Assembly (NCBI RefSeq): GCF_035083965.1
Contig: NC_089722.1
Span: 34,395,958-34,459,957, forward strand
Reading direction: 5' to 3'
DNA: 64,000 bases
Origin: Branchiostoma lanceolatum
Lineage: Eukaryota > Chordata > Leptocardii > Amphioxiformes > Branchiostomatidae
The position numbers and the translations under genes are program-made. Positions 47,516 through 61,800 of this stretch are shown here, piece after piece (the stretch's first letter is position 1; each line of letters starts with the position of its first letter). The notes under the pieces are model-generated. The model was not told the origin of the DNA and did no database searches. It saw only the letters and a list, made by a program, of their open reading frames with translations.

Positions 47516-47936
47516 CTGGTATCTCACTGGACTGGGCCAAATTGCGCTCGGAAATTGCGCCGGAATGTCACTTATTCTCAGTTTCTGCTCCAAATCAGAT
47601 ACAAGATAACTTTATCGGAAATCATAGTGTTGCCGCTGAATTTAAAACCAAAGTACAAGGGTTTCTACAAAGATTTTTTTAAAAGATTTGCAGTGAATGC
47701 GCCGTTTTGCCAATTGCTAATTGTTTTTAATTTTGCGCCGATTCCATATATCTACCTATCTATCTATATATAGTATTGGGCAAAACCCGGTTGGGGTGTC
47801 GCGCCCAGGGTGCACGCCTAAGGCGGCCGGTGGTGGTGGTGCTCCACAAAAAAAAGTGCAGAATTTAAACTAAACGATTGATGCCACTTTGCGACTGCCT
47901 TTCGCAATTTGACGCAGTCCAATGAGATACCCACTT
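47516..47936. mobile_element. MITE-like element with ~30-bp terminal inverted repeats (family 3)
   Basis: Left ggtatctcactggactgggc then caaattgcg; complement of the right end gggtatctcattggactgcg then tcaaattgcg. Related single ends are recognisable near 45215-45265 (gcgcagtccagtgagata) and 54725-54775 (gcgcagactaatgaggtatt), so the family is dispersed in this window. Confidence 0.75.
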
Positions 47937-49806
47937 AAGGTGAATGACCTCCTTAACACGTCTTCCTGCCAACTTCTAGGACGGTGTGCTGTCAGCTATG
48001 ACGTTACGTGATATCAACGTGTCCTGTTTCCGGTGACGTCTCTACGATGACGCTTGGGGGCTATTTGCGGAGGGGGTGGGGCGATACAAGCAACCTTAAA
48101 AAGATAATTAGTTTATTGCAAATAAATGATCGAGGACTACTTGCAGGTATATATAAAACATGGATGAAAGAATGACAGAATCTATGTTACACTACAACCT
48201 AAAATATATCAAGCTGGCTTTGCTGGGTTATGTTTCACCTGACACCCACGTACACGTACAGGTAGCGCTAAAAATTGGGCTAAGGAAATGGAGGGCATGT
48301 TATAATGGATTGCATGCGTTTCGTGGTGAAAACAAGACCCACTTGTACTGTAGATAGAGTTGTTTATCTGTCCACAGGAATGTGACAACCTTACGAGTGC
48401 AGGTTTAAAGCATACACAAGGACATGGGCGTCTTTGTTTGATGTAATCACACGGCCTTGTCTGGTTTCGGGGCATGTAGAGAGGGCGACAGAGTTATAAC
48501 ACATTACAGTAAAGGTATGATCTACAGAAAACCAATATGGCATGGAGATAAAAATGTATAGAGAATGTAAAAAATGTAAAGACAGTAATCAGGCACGGTA
48601 TCGGCGGTGGAGAGTGGATGTGGGGTGTAACGATGGGTTTATATGATTCAGGCTATCTGTGGAAGACAGCGAATGTCCTTGACACGACATGACGTGTTCT
48701 ACAGTAGTATTTAAAAGAGTTTTTATCAGTTATACGATAGGAAGGGTGGTATCTTTGCACACGTTAAGTAACTAGTACACAAAATTAAGGATTCTACTTA
48801 GTGGTTCACTACATTTTCATACTTAAAGAACGTTGCATTAAACTTTTGCAGACCCCCCTCCCATAGACGTTTATATATATATATATATATAGTGCAGGGA
48901 CACCGAGACATCTCAAGACACCCCGACAGTACCACAGCAATGTGGTGTGGACACGGCACCACCATGATGAAGAGCGAGTTATTTCCGCTTAATGAGAAAT
49001 AAACTGTAACGTGAAGAATAACAGATTAACTTGCATGATAATGATAAAGACTTCATATAGGTACGACCGATGTCCGCAGGTAAACCTAAAATTCGTCCTT
49101 GTCCTTTATGAGAGAAGAATGTGCTGACAGGAAACGTGGTCATCCCCCGAGGTCGGTATGGACAGTCGGGATGTGGAACGACCGTGTCAAGGCCGAGACG
49201 AGCAGCTATAAATGAATGAATGAAGACCTTTATTGTACACATATACCCATGTACCCACTGGGCTAAGTACAGATCAAATTATTACAAGAATTATTAACTA
49301 CATGAATGCACTACCAAGTGAGCACGGGAGACAAAGAGAGGGTGGCTAGAAAAATTCCCTTCGCGCATGCTGAGTTGTCAAAGTTTCATAGGTGCATTGC
49401 TGTACTAGGCGTGTCCCACTGAATGTTGTAATTCATATACGATTTTCATATACGTAGCCATCACGAAAATAAGTCTAGAAGTGCTCAAAACGTCTCTTGT
49501 CATGCAACAATGTCTCTCAAATTGTTATGGCAGATGAATACAATAAACCGTTACTAGAGACAAAATATCTTGTCGCGTAGAGTGCAGATATTTGTTCTAA
49601 TCAGTAGCTAAGATCACTTTAACTTGAGTTGAGTTGTAGTCCGCAGTGCCGGAAACACGCAGCGCCCGAGGGACATTCCTCCAAAGTGATGCGAGATCAC
49701 GCAGAACTCCGCTCAGGTGTGACACAGGTGTGCATAAATGCACGCCTTGTGTGTGTCCAGTCCACTTTGAGCTGTAGATTTGGTGAGATTGGGTGAGAAG
49801 ACAGAC
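47937..49806. other. Intergenic region upstream of the MACPF gene
   Basis: No coding segment recognised. At 49204-49240, gaatgaatgaatgaagacct followed by ttattgtacac reads, on the minus strand, as the 3' end of a CR1-like LINE with an attc tail, so a minus-strand LINE fragment probably lies to the right of it. A TA run occurs at 48876-48892. A gcataaa sequence at about 49732, some 75 bp before the MACPF start codon, is a weak TATA-like candidate. Confidence 0.4.
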
Positions 49807-52800
49807 ATGGGGGCTGTGAGGACGACCTACCTGCTGCTCATCCATGTGTTAGTGTATCAGCACATCGCTTCCGCAGGTAAGCACACATACCAGTTCTCTG
49901 TAGAAAACATGCCTGATTATTGGCGATGATACCGAGTCGTCGTGTGGCCTTGCCCATGCAGGTATGTCGTGAATGCCGCCACCGGCGATCCGACTTAGGC
50001 CGTGTTCCCACTCAGTAAAAGTAATCCAATGTTTCACTTCGAAAAGCTAGCGATTCGGTTGTGTTCACACCTACCTTTTAAAACCGCGCTCTTGCGTCCT
50101 AAGTTATGGCGCAGAGCACGGTATTTATTCGCGACCCCTAACGTTAACATGATGTGGGTACATACATGTAACATGAAGTAGTACGGCCAGCATTCTTGAA
50201 CTGTGGGTGGGTCGTTATAAGACCGCGTAATGATTATATTTCTGTTCTGTTCTGTTGGATGTCATTATTTTTCAATTTTATTCAATCAAAATCAAAATTA
50301 CTGTCAGCTTTTCTGTGGCACTGTCACAAAAGTCTCCTCGACCTTGTGTATGGATGAACTGCTACAGTTTCCGAGATGCAATGATTGAAAGTCCAGATCT
50401 TTGTTGACGTTTAAGAAAGAACATGAATCAATAACATGTGGTAGTTGTAACAATAACAATATTTCACGATCATTTTCTATTCTTTGGAAAGTAACATTTC
50501 CACAAACGTCTCAAGGCATCACATACAAATGGTGCCAAACCATTGTGATTTCTTTGCAAGGATCTTTCAAAGAACTTTTATCATCTTCTCCGGGTACTAG
50601 AGTACTCGGGGAAGATTATGTTTTTGGTTGAGCCAGCTGTTTGGTGGGTCTGTATGTATGTCAAGAGCATAACTCAAGAAACCTTTGATGAATCTTTATG
50701 ATTTTTGATAAGTGTGTAGTGGTTGTGCACAGGAAGGTCGAGTTAAAAAATGTTTCACCTTGCGTTTTTCAACAGTACTGCAGCGGACTTTTAATTTTTG
50801 TTTGTTTGTATGTAGGCAAAAAAAGTGACGGAAACGTTGATGGATCCTCATGATTTTTTGTAGGGGTGTAGATGTTGTGGAAAAGGAGGTTAAGTTGAAA
50901 CTTGGTTCCCCTGACATTTTCCTTCAGTACTGCAGCGGGCTTTGTGTGGATGTGAATTTGTACGTGGACAACATAACTCCAGAAGCTGTTTATGGTCTGT
51001 ATGATGTTTAGTGGATGGGTAGGGTTTACAAAAAGAAAGTTCAAGTTCGATAATGGTCCTTCTAGCGGGTACCTAAAGTACTGCAGCGGAGCTTCAAAAT
51101 TTTTGAGCATATTTTCTGAAAGTGCTATGGTCATGATTTTTGCGTGGTACATAGCTCATGCCACAGAAATTAAGTTGTGTAAGTTTGGGTCCTCTAGCGT
51201 CTTGTTTGGAACTGCAGTGGGTGTTTTTATTTTGACCTTCGGACATGAATAACTTAAGAAGGGGTCGACAGATCGTCGTGAAGATTGGTATGTAGAGATC
51301 TCAGATGGTGCTTTACATAATCAATAACTAATTATGCAAATCAGGAGCTAATCTGCATAATTAGTTAGGATAGTTTGTAAATCCATTACATTGTATAATG
51401 GGGCATGTGACAGTATTCCCGAAACGGGTCAACAGAGGGCCTTGCCTAAAAGTATAGATAAACAGATGGGGCACATAAATAAACAGATGGGTCAGTGTGC
51501 ACTCCAATCAGGTGTGTGGGACCGGTTGGTTTTTATCGTGTTCAGTTTAGGCATCTTTTGTCCAACATACGGTTGGAGACATAAGGAAAAGGGGACAAAA
51601 TAGAAAGCCTGACAAAAACACCTAAAAACATGTCAAAAACCAGCCGGACCCACTCCTCTGCTCAGAGAGTACACTGCACCAAAACTGCACCACTGCTACC
51701 GTATGGAAAAGTAACATGTACTATGTCTTGCAAAATGTGTATGATATGGAATAAAGATTTGTTCTATTCATATATATTCATATATTCATATATATTGACT
51801 GTACCATTTGATTATAACTTTCAACTTATTTGATGACATATATCAGCACACTATACACATATGATAGTCTTGTACCACCAAATGATTTGCCTATCTAGAC
51901 TGGACTCACCCCCCCCCCCCCCCATCATAACTTTCAAACGGTATGGTGTATGATCAAGTTTGCAGGAGGTGATAAGTATGAAATATTAATCACTCTCCAC
52001 AATAAGCCTTGATTATTTGGCGAAGATAATGTGTTCGTTGAACTCTAGTTTTTAATCTACTGCTTCCACCCAGCTTTGAAGGAAACCCAAGCAATATTAG
52101 GGTCGGAAAATCGGATTTTGAAAGTCAATTAATTTAGTCATTTGTATACATGATTAATTCAAACAACACTTTCACAATGTACAGCAACGTCCATGATGCA
52201 AAAATACGACGTTGTGGTCGGAGTTTTTGTAGGCTCGCGAAACTAAGGGAATCATGATCATCGCACGACACGATTTTGCGCGGTTTTAAAATCCTAAAAG
52301 TATGTAGCTTTTACGCAAATGTGCTAAACTATCATAGTAAATGTCACTACCATAAAGATGTCTGCATTTTATCCTCCTTTTTACCTTCGCCGAGAAGGCT
52401 ATATTATCGGTTACACCAGCTGTGTAGTGGGTCTGTATGTATGCAAACAGCATAACTCGAGAAACCTTTGATGAATCTTCGTGATTTTTTGGTAGGTTAG
52501 TAGCGGTTGTGGCAACAAAGTTCAACTTCGAAAATTATTCACCTGGCGCTTTGGACTATGTATGTTTGTGTGTAGACAACATAACTGAAGGAACTGTTAA
52601 TGGATCTGCATGATTTTTGGTGGGTGCGTAGCGATTGTGGAAATGGAGGTCAAGTTCAAAAATGGGTCACCTGGTATTTTCCTACGTTACTGCAGCGGGC
52701 TGTGTATGTATGCGTATTTGTTTGTAGACAGGATAACTCGATGAGCTGTTGATGGTTGTGCATGATATTTAGTGGAGTTTCATGATGGGCCTCCTAGCGG

Positions 52801-55800
52801 GTACCTAAGGTACTGCAGCGTAACTTCAAAGTTTGAGGTCAAATTTTCTGCAAGTGCTACGGTCATGATTTTTGTGTGGTAGACAGTTCACGCCACAGGA
52901 AGTAAGTTGTGTATGTTTGGCCCTCTAGCGGCTTGTTTGGAACTGTAGCGGGTGTTTTTGTTTTGAACTTCGGACAAGAATAACTAGAAAAGGGGTCGAC
53001 GGATCGTCTTTATTTATGGTAGATAGATAGCTTGATTCATGCTTTACATAATTAGATACTCATTATGCAAACCAGGAGCTAATTTGCATAATCAGCAAGG
53101 AAAGTTTATACATCCTCTGCATTTCATAGTAAGCTCTCAAACATGTGACATATGTAAATGAAAAATAGAGGTATCGATAGATATAAAAAATGCAAATAGC
53201 TACCTAATTTGCGATACTTTTAAATACCATAATGGTAAATGATGGGAATTTCATTCTCGTGGCATTAGAAAGCTAAGTAATGGTGAACATTCATCAGGCA
53301 TAAATCATGCATATCAGGGCATCATTAACATGATTTATAAAGACATTTCTTACTATACGACCTGATTTCGGGGCCCGAGACACTATGTCCGAGCTGGGGT
53401 TGAGAATGCAGGTCATGTGAACAGGTGGCCTTACAAAAAACACTCTAGTTTGAAACTAGATTCACATTTAGGGAAATTAGATGTCTATGATTATTCATGT
53501 CTATAATTTCATCGCACTACCTTATGGACAACTCACGCATATTACGGTGGTGCGCATATAACGAGTTATCCTTTGAAATGGAGCAACCAGCTGTGGATTA
53601 TCATCATTTGTGTTGTGAGAATTAATCACTTCTATATCAATCATAATCATTAATCATGATACCTCATCTTGCTTTCAATTTGTGTAAAGACAGAAAAACA
53701 GGCATGTGCAAGGTGTGCGAACACATGTCGGCTCTCCGTACATACAATTTCTGTCTGCATTTCAGCTGTCCTAGCACCGCGAACAGCTGCAGGAACAGCA
53801 GGAGACAGCCCCACCCTGTTGGACAGGGTAGTTGACAGCATACTTACAGACAACGACGCCGAGCTCAACAACGCGATCAACGATGTTAGAAGTACGTGCA
53901 TCTTTTACAGACATTTAACATTGCTAAATCTCTCAATTGAAATTAACATAAAAGTCAAACAAGCCAAGACGTTTGCTTTTCAAGGCATGTACACGTAGGT
54001 TCTTTGTTTGTTTGTTTGTTTGTTTGTTTGTTTGAACCTATATTCATCGATGCGAAGTTTAAATCGGTCTGCAGCCATCTCTTTAATGAGGCCATGGAAA
54101 TTGACTACTATATCAACAACATCTTAACTAGCCGAATAACTAATCTTAAGATATTTAATTATAAGCTCAGTTAAATACAGGCTTCTCTCCAGGTTATACT
54201 GTTCGAAAACACTATTTCTTGCGATTGTGGTTAGAATATGATGAGTATTATGTCAGACATTTATACATGCATAATATGCCAGAGATACAGTTTGTGGGTA
54301 CAGTGGGTTCTAAATGTATGCATGTACAGAAACTGTCAGCTTACATGCTACTTAAAGGTGTCAGCAAAATTCCAAGTAAATGCGAAGAGAATATTTACAC
54401 GTTTACGTAGGTGAACAAAGAAATCCCGTCGCCCTCAAGCCGTCAGGTAATGACGTCACGGAGGAAAAGGAGAAGAACATCTTCTCTTCGCAGCTGAAGA
54501 CAATTTTGGAAAGTGTTGACGCCTTAAGCCGCAATGTCAACATTCACCAGTCAAAAGGTAAGACCTAAACGTACACCCATTTCAACAACGCATTTGTTTG
54601 ACTGGATACTGTGTATTTTATCATATTTGCTTATCACACTAACTTATCTTAATTGTACTTTGCGCGGCCATTTTGTTTGTAGAGGTCACGTAGTTTGCGT
54701 CGAGCGTCTGGGACCACAAGGGAATATTGGCAAAAATTCGCCAAGTTGGCGCAGACTAATGAGGTATTCGCCTCAGTTTAAGACATCAAATTTGTGATGG
54801 CAAAGGTTGTTGTGGTCACTTTAGATACTAAAAAAGACACTTAAACCTCCGATCCTGGATATGACTGTATTTTGAAATATAGTCTTTAATGTAACGTTGC
54901 ACCCGCTGCAGAGACATTGGCAGGCGATCCTGAAAGGGAAGAAGAGGAAAAGGAAGCAAGCCTTTTGATGAAGTCTTGGAGCCCAAGGAGCCCTCAAAAT
55001 GTCGGTGCTGAAAATAATGAAGTCTTTGATGTGGAAAAAGGACCATCTGTGAACGGTATTTCATACATTATTTCTTTCAATCAGCAATAAACGCTGCTTA
55101 TATCCTTGTCACATTTTTTGCGAGCTTAGGCCGTGCACCCTGATCGCTGGAAGGTCGACCGATTCTAGAATCGACAGAAGGTCCTTAAAATCTCACCTGA
55201 TAAATTCGCGCTCCTATCGGCCTGTAATCCCGACTGTAACCGGAAGGGGGTTATTTACCTCCGACAGAGACACAGGCTACTAAAATTCTACCCTGTTATA
55301 TTGAGCGAATCTTGGGCGATCGTCTGGGAATACATGATTTAATTTGATTTATTCGACTGTAAAAAGTACAGCCAGGGCTACCCAACTAGCCAAAGGCTAT
55401 TACAAAGGGTCAGCCCTGGGAACAGCATTCATTACAAACGTTCACAGAGTTCATTACAAACGTTCACAAAGCACGCCAAACAGATACATAAAACGCCAAA
55501 ATAAAAACATAGAAGAAACAAAATTAACAAAAAATAGCACAAAACTAAAGCGCCTATGGTAAAAAATGCACGAGAGTTACATCTGGGAATACATCTATGG
55601 TAATGAACCGTGAAGTCATGAAATAGCACAACCCCTAGCACGCGGACGTGGTAAGAGAAAAGGTTCCTTGCAAAAAGGCATTAGTCCAATCAGTTTTGTC
55701 AGAATTACACGCTAGTTCAAGGAAGTCAACATTTGCAAACAAACGCAGAAGGCTGGCGAAACTCGCCCGACGTAAGCCATCCGATTTGCAGTCGACGATC

Positions 55801-58800
55801 AACAAGTCGGCCCGTGCTCGCCCTACATCAGGACGATAATCAGGAATGCTTGGTCCTCAAAGATCTCCGGCGACGGATACGTTTCGGTACACAGCGACCA
55901 TTGGCGGGCTCCTGAAAATCGCTGACGGTCCCTGAAAATCGCATGCTCATCGAGAAAATACCCGACGTATTACTGCCGAAAATGTCTTTAGAGATCGCAG
56001 ATTCATCGTCCGATCGATTTTGCGCAATGTGACAGGGGTATAGGGACTGCCATGCCGCATTTAACAAATGCAGTGGGTAAAAGATGCATGGTACCATGTA
56101 CAGATCACGTATTCTGTGATCAAATAAGTTTTATATATTAACAGGCGCTAGAAGTGAAGGGGAAGATTTACCAGGGGCTTCAGAAACGACTAACTTACAA
56201 GAGAACAGGAAGGACCTACACAAACCAACGGAGAACGCCATCAGCAATCTACAAAGTCAGGAAGGTAATGTTAAACATCATCACGCACATTTACCTTTTT
56301 CAATCTGATTCAAAATGCTGGAGCAGATTCTAAATCATGTACAACCAGTTATGCATGAAGATTGAATAAACATAGGGCACTAAACGTCAGCACCTTAGGT
56401 CTTGTGAAGTGTAGAACCAGGAGGACCTAACGTTAAGTTTCAGCAGATACGATAGCGTGCACGAGCCTATTTGATATTCCATAGTGTAGCGTTTATAAGA
56501 CCATTGTGATTTGATTATATGGATGGCACCTGAAAGTTGATGCGAGCATTCGTGTGTGTTTTCGTCTGTGAACACGACCACTCAAGAATGCCTGAATGGA
56601 TTGTCTTGATAGTTGGTAAGTGGTCTTCTTGGTTTTCTTGGGACCTCGAAATGATTAGATTTTGGGGCCCCCTTGTAACTTTCTATGGTAATGCAGGGGA
56701 ACTTCCGGTTTTTGATATCTTGTGTTCTGAATATGCAATGGTCATGATTTTTACGTGGTAGATAGCTTTTGGGAGGGAGAGCAAGTCATGAAGGTTTGGG
56801 CCCCCAGCAGCTTTTTTTAGGTACAGGAGCCAACTTTGAAAGACAATAACTCAAGAAGGAGTTCACGAATCATTTGCTATATTAACCAATTTGAACTAAT
56901 TTGCGTAATTGATGAGTTTGTAAATCCGCTGCATTCGGCATTGGACTCTCAGATAGATGTAATATACAACAGAAAGAGAGGAATGTAGACGGATATCAAT
57001 ACAAATGAATACCTAATTTCCATATATGATGACAAATTATGTAATTCCATAGATGTCAATGACGGGGATTTCATTCTTACAGTATTTGAGTAAATGTGGA
57101 AATTATTAAACATAAATCATGCAAACGAGGGCCTCATTTACATAATTTTCAAGGAAATGATGCAATAATCTTCCTTACTATAGTAGGCCGCTCATACTTT
57201 GAACAAATTGTATTATTATGGGAGAGGATGGTCAACTGATGTGATTAATTTTTTGCAAGGAGCAAGTTCACGACAAAATCAGTATGTTTCATAATTGAAC
57301 AAGAGGCATTGTCGGACATAAGTATCCATTTTCAGACATTTTTGTCGGCATTCGACTCATCTTACAGCTTCTTTGTATGATTTACAGTATGGTGGCAAAC
57401 TTCTTTTGGAAACGGACTAAAATTGATGCAGACGCGGATGTCACCTATATAGTCAAGTAAGCATGGCCTAATTTAATCAAACCTTTATCCCTATAGTCCC
57501 CAAACGTGAGCAGAAAACATCAGATGACAGCGCCCTCCCCATGGATGGCCAAGGGAGTGTCAGCGACACAGTCCAAGTAAAAAAGTCCGCTCCAGCCTTC
57601 ATGGCATCAGCGGCGGGTCAGATCGGTGAAAAGGTAACTTATTGTACTGCCCTAGTTAAGCCCCCCTCTCACTGGACCCGCGGCACGCTGGCGGCGTCGC
57701 GGCGGATCGAATTGACAAAGCACTCGATTCATCGGCAAAAATCGAATATTTTTAAGCTTTGTGTGTTTCCTTGTCTCTTTGGTCAGACTTGTACGTTTTG
57801 AATGATATTCCCATTCAAGGGTATCACAAATCCAGTTTAGGACGCAGCGACGCCGCCAGCGTGCCACGGGTCCAGTGAGAGGGCGGCTTTACGTACGTTA
57901 ACCAACGTGCACTTTTTTTAGACTGACTTGAAAGTTTGAGTATTTTGCGTTTGTAAAAAAAGAACTTTATCTGACACTTTTATTGTGCATTCCATACTCA
58001 AACCTTTGCGCTCCTCCAAAACCAATGCACAAATTATTGCTATAACTCCGTTGCATCTGTTAGAAACCAAACGTTTCCATAGTTAATCGCCATTGTTATC
58101 AGCTTGTAATTGTTATGATTACTTTCACATGTGAACTATGTTGCTCATTATGGACTCTTCTTAGCATATTAGTTTCTTTACTACATTACCTTCATTAAAC
58201 GATCCCGTCTATATCTTCATGTACCTATGTCATTGTTTGTATATTTGTCATGTGATGCCGCTAACATAAGCAGGATGCTTGAGCATGGCGCCATGATATG
58301 CACCTTGTCTCTTTATGTTGCAACAAATAAAAAACAGGTAGTGAACAAACTCGGCGACAGGATAGCGGACGGCGTGGTGGAGAACCACCAGGGGAAAGTG
58401 GTGAACTCCCTCCAGGACTACTTCGGTAAACAGCTGGACAACTTTGACAAGCAGTACAAGGACGTTCTGGGGCAGACCAATAACCTAGCTGCAGGCTTGA
58501 GCCGACCGGTGGAGGAGGTGAACTTTCTTAAAGTGCTTGTGTCACCAATGACACTATAATACAACAGTTCCCGATTACAAGCAACCATATTAATTATTCA
58601 GTGATCAGCGGCATTTGTACAAAATATACACCCTGTTGAACATTGAATCTTACAAACCATACTTCCAGCTCTTGATTCCTGCCCAGTAATATAATCAGGT
58701 TAATTTCCGCTAATAGCAAACATGGCAGCCGGTTCGGAACCTAGTACCGCGGTTCTTGAAATCAGTTCTTTTGAGAAGCAGAAAATCAAAGAAAATTGTG

Positions 58801-61800
58801 AACTTTCAACTGAATGTTATTTACAATAATTACGCACTGTTTGCTTATCAAAAGAACGTCTCCAAAGAAAGTATCAGACTGACTGTCGTACTTAATATGA
58901 CGCCATGAGCGGAAATCAACTTGATTGTCTTGCGGCAGGAATCAAGACGTGGAAGTATGATTTGTAAGAGTCGATGTTCGATAATGATAGAAGGGTTTAT
59001 ATTTGGTGCATGACACTGTTATTGCAGGATATAACCAGAATCTGTTGCGTCATAAGCACTATAACTGGCAACGATAATATATGAGCGTCACGCCAATAGT
59101 CAAAGAGCGATGTTATGTGCGTCCATGAAATGTAAATGCATTTAAGTTCGCGTGGTTTTTATTTCGCGCTAAGGCGAAAACAAAGCGTTTGCGGTGGTTT
59201 TAAGTTTGCGGCAGCGCTATAGCCACGTATTGCTACAGTACTGGACAAAAATATTCGTGGTGGTTTAAAGTTCGCGGTGAAACGGTCGCCTCGAAAACCG
59301 CGGACATAAAACCATCGCGAACATTTCTGCATTTACAGTATTCTTTACTTGCCTCATGCGAAAGAATTGTGAATCATGTCACCAAAATGGATTTAAATGA
59401 TATGGGTGCATTGGCTGAAAAAGGGTATATAAGAATATTTCTAGGGTATATAAGAATATTTCTAGGGTATATAAGAATATTTCTAGCTTTATCTGGTGCA
59501 TTGTTTCATTTCACAAAACCGTTGCTGTTGTTTTCAGGCTGACGTTCGGGTTCTCCCTATCAGTAGGGGTGACGACATGGGGAACACGTTTGTTCCTGCA
59601 GGATATGAAATCAGCCACAAATATCACTATGTGGATGAAAAGTGGGTGTGATATATATAAACTTTCACAAAAAGTTCGCAAACTTGAATTTGATCAATCA
59701 TTTCTCCATTGTTACTTCATCTGTATATAGACATACCATTGAAAAGCCTGTTTATTACCCTTCACAGTGATAACAAATTTGTCACCATTTTACATTAAGA
59801 AGTCGAACACCAGAGCTGAATATATGACTGACAAATGGAATGTGCTGAAATTAATTAGATTTAGCTGCCAAAACAGTGTCTGGCGTTGGCAGGGGAGTTT
59901 TTGGTACCTTTGGGGTGACCAACAAGGCGAATCCACAAATACATTTGTGTCGTTATCTATCATTTATTAGATCACTGCCTTATATTTTAGAGATGACGAA
60001 CAAGACAGTTCCACAGCCACAGTTTCAGCCTACAGCTACCCCGTTGGACTCGGACCGGTTGTCATGAATGGCTGCTTCGGCACCGGCTACGTCAACGGAG
60101 ACCCGTGTTGGGAGGCCAAGATCCCCAGGGAAAGTTGTCCGGTACGTCTGGCTTTTCCACAACTGATATATATGTGGATTTATATCATAAGAAGAAGCTT
60201 TTGGTTCCCTGCCCACCTTTCAACTTGCTCCCGCGTCCTAAGTTTCGTAATCGTTAAGACAACGTAAGCAAAATCAGTTTGTGTTGTTGTATCCACTCTA
60301 ATAGACGCTACGTTATTTTGCATAATCAAAATATTTCATGAAGATGTGAGGTCTCCGAACTCTTGTTTGTAGAACTTGATAGACGGCGCGACGTTCCTGG
60401 GCGTGGGGTTCGACGGCAGAGGAGAGTACTCAGCAGACTCCAGAAAGAGAAGTATTGTACAACGGTCCTGCAACGGTCTACAAACGTAAGGAAATCGGAA
60501 CATTCAAATAACTATCAACATTTATTCCTTTATCTTTAAGACAATTGAAAAGTCTATTCTATTTTGGTCTTCAATTCACAATTCGGAACAACCAACGCAG
60601 TTGCGGCATTGAAATTGATCATTACCATTTTGGGAAATATGGTATACAAGGATGATTAACATCTTAACATATTTTGAAACTTGGCGAAATTATTTCCATT
60701 TTTTAAAGATACATTCTCAATCAAATGATCGCAGCATCCCAACTTGTGCTGCAAGTCAGAATTTTGGTTTCTTTGTTTTTCAGGTACGAAGATCACGAGG
60801 TCCCTGACACTATGACAGTTCAGGGTGTTTACGACACAGATGTAGAGTCTAACACCTTTGCCTCCATGGAGGGATACAGGGAGTACCTGGAGCAGAAGTC
60901 TGCAGTCACTTCTGCCAAGGCCATGTTCCAGCAGGAGCTGAACAAGGCAGCAGGGTACGGGGCCGGAGGCGGGATCTTTGGACTCGGATACTCGGCGGGC
61001 GGTGGGTTTTCTAACCAGAACGCTCGGAGTGACCAGTCATCCAACTTCCGAGCTGGTTCTCAAGCTGCAGGACGGCTGAGCGACAAGAATACACAGACGT
61101 ACATGGCGCTGTTGGAAATAAACGTCTTCAGGTAACTCTTAGGTAGACTAACATAGAACAACGTTCAGAATGCACGTTTGGACAATACATTGATACTATA
61201 TTCTTGTAGTAGATGAGTGTATTCCCATTGTATACCCAGCAACATAGAATTACCTTTACAAGCTAAGTACAGACGATGAAAAAACTTCATGTCTCCAGAA
61301 AAAAAATGAACTGCCCGCTCATTTCAGGTACGAGATATTCATGGACGACGTTGAGCCGGCCGACCTGAACCTTGCCTTCCTGCGGGACTTCCTGAAGCTC
61401 CCGGTGTCTTACTTCTCTATCGGGGCTGACCAGGATTTTCGTAAGTGGCTCCCTGTACTGTGTAGTGTGTATGTCAGACAGGCTGCTACCTTTTCATTTC
61501 GTCTTTTGATTGTTCTCCCTTGCTTGTCCATACCATAGAATAAATGTTTGGAGATGTCTGCCACGTGCCTTCTTTCAAAAATTTTGTAAAAAACAAACCC
61601 CTGACTTGCAAGATAACAGACGGCACCCTTTGTATTTCACCAGTGACTGAACCTGAATCTGGAGCTCACCAGCTATTTATCTAAAACTTTGAATTGATAT
61701 GTTGATAAGGCGAAGACAATTTAAAGAAGGTTCAATTGAAGTCAAAAAAAGGTTTTATGTTAACAGTCAGATACATTCTGGTTCAGTCACTGACGAAAGA

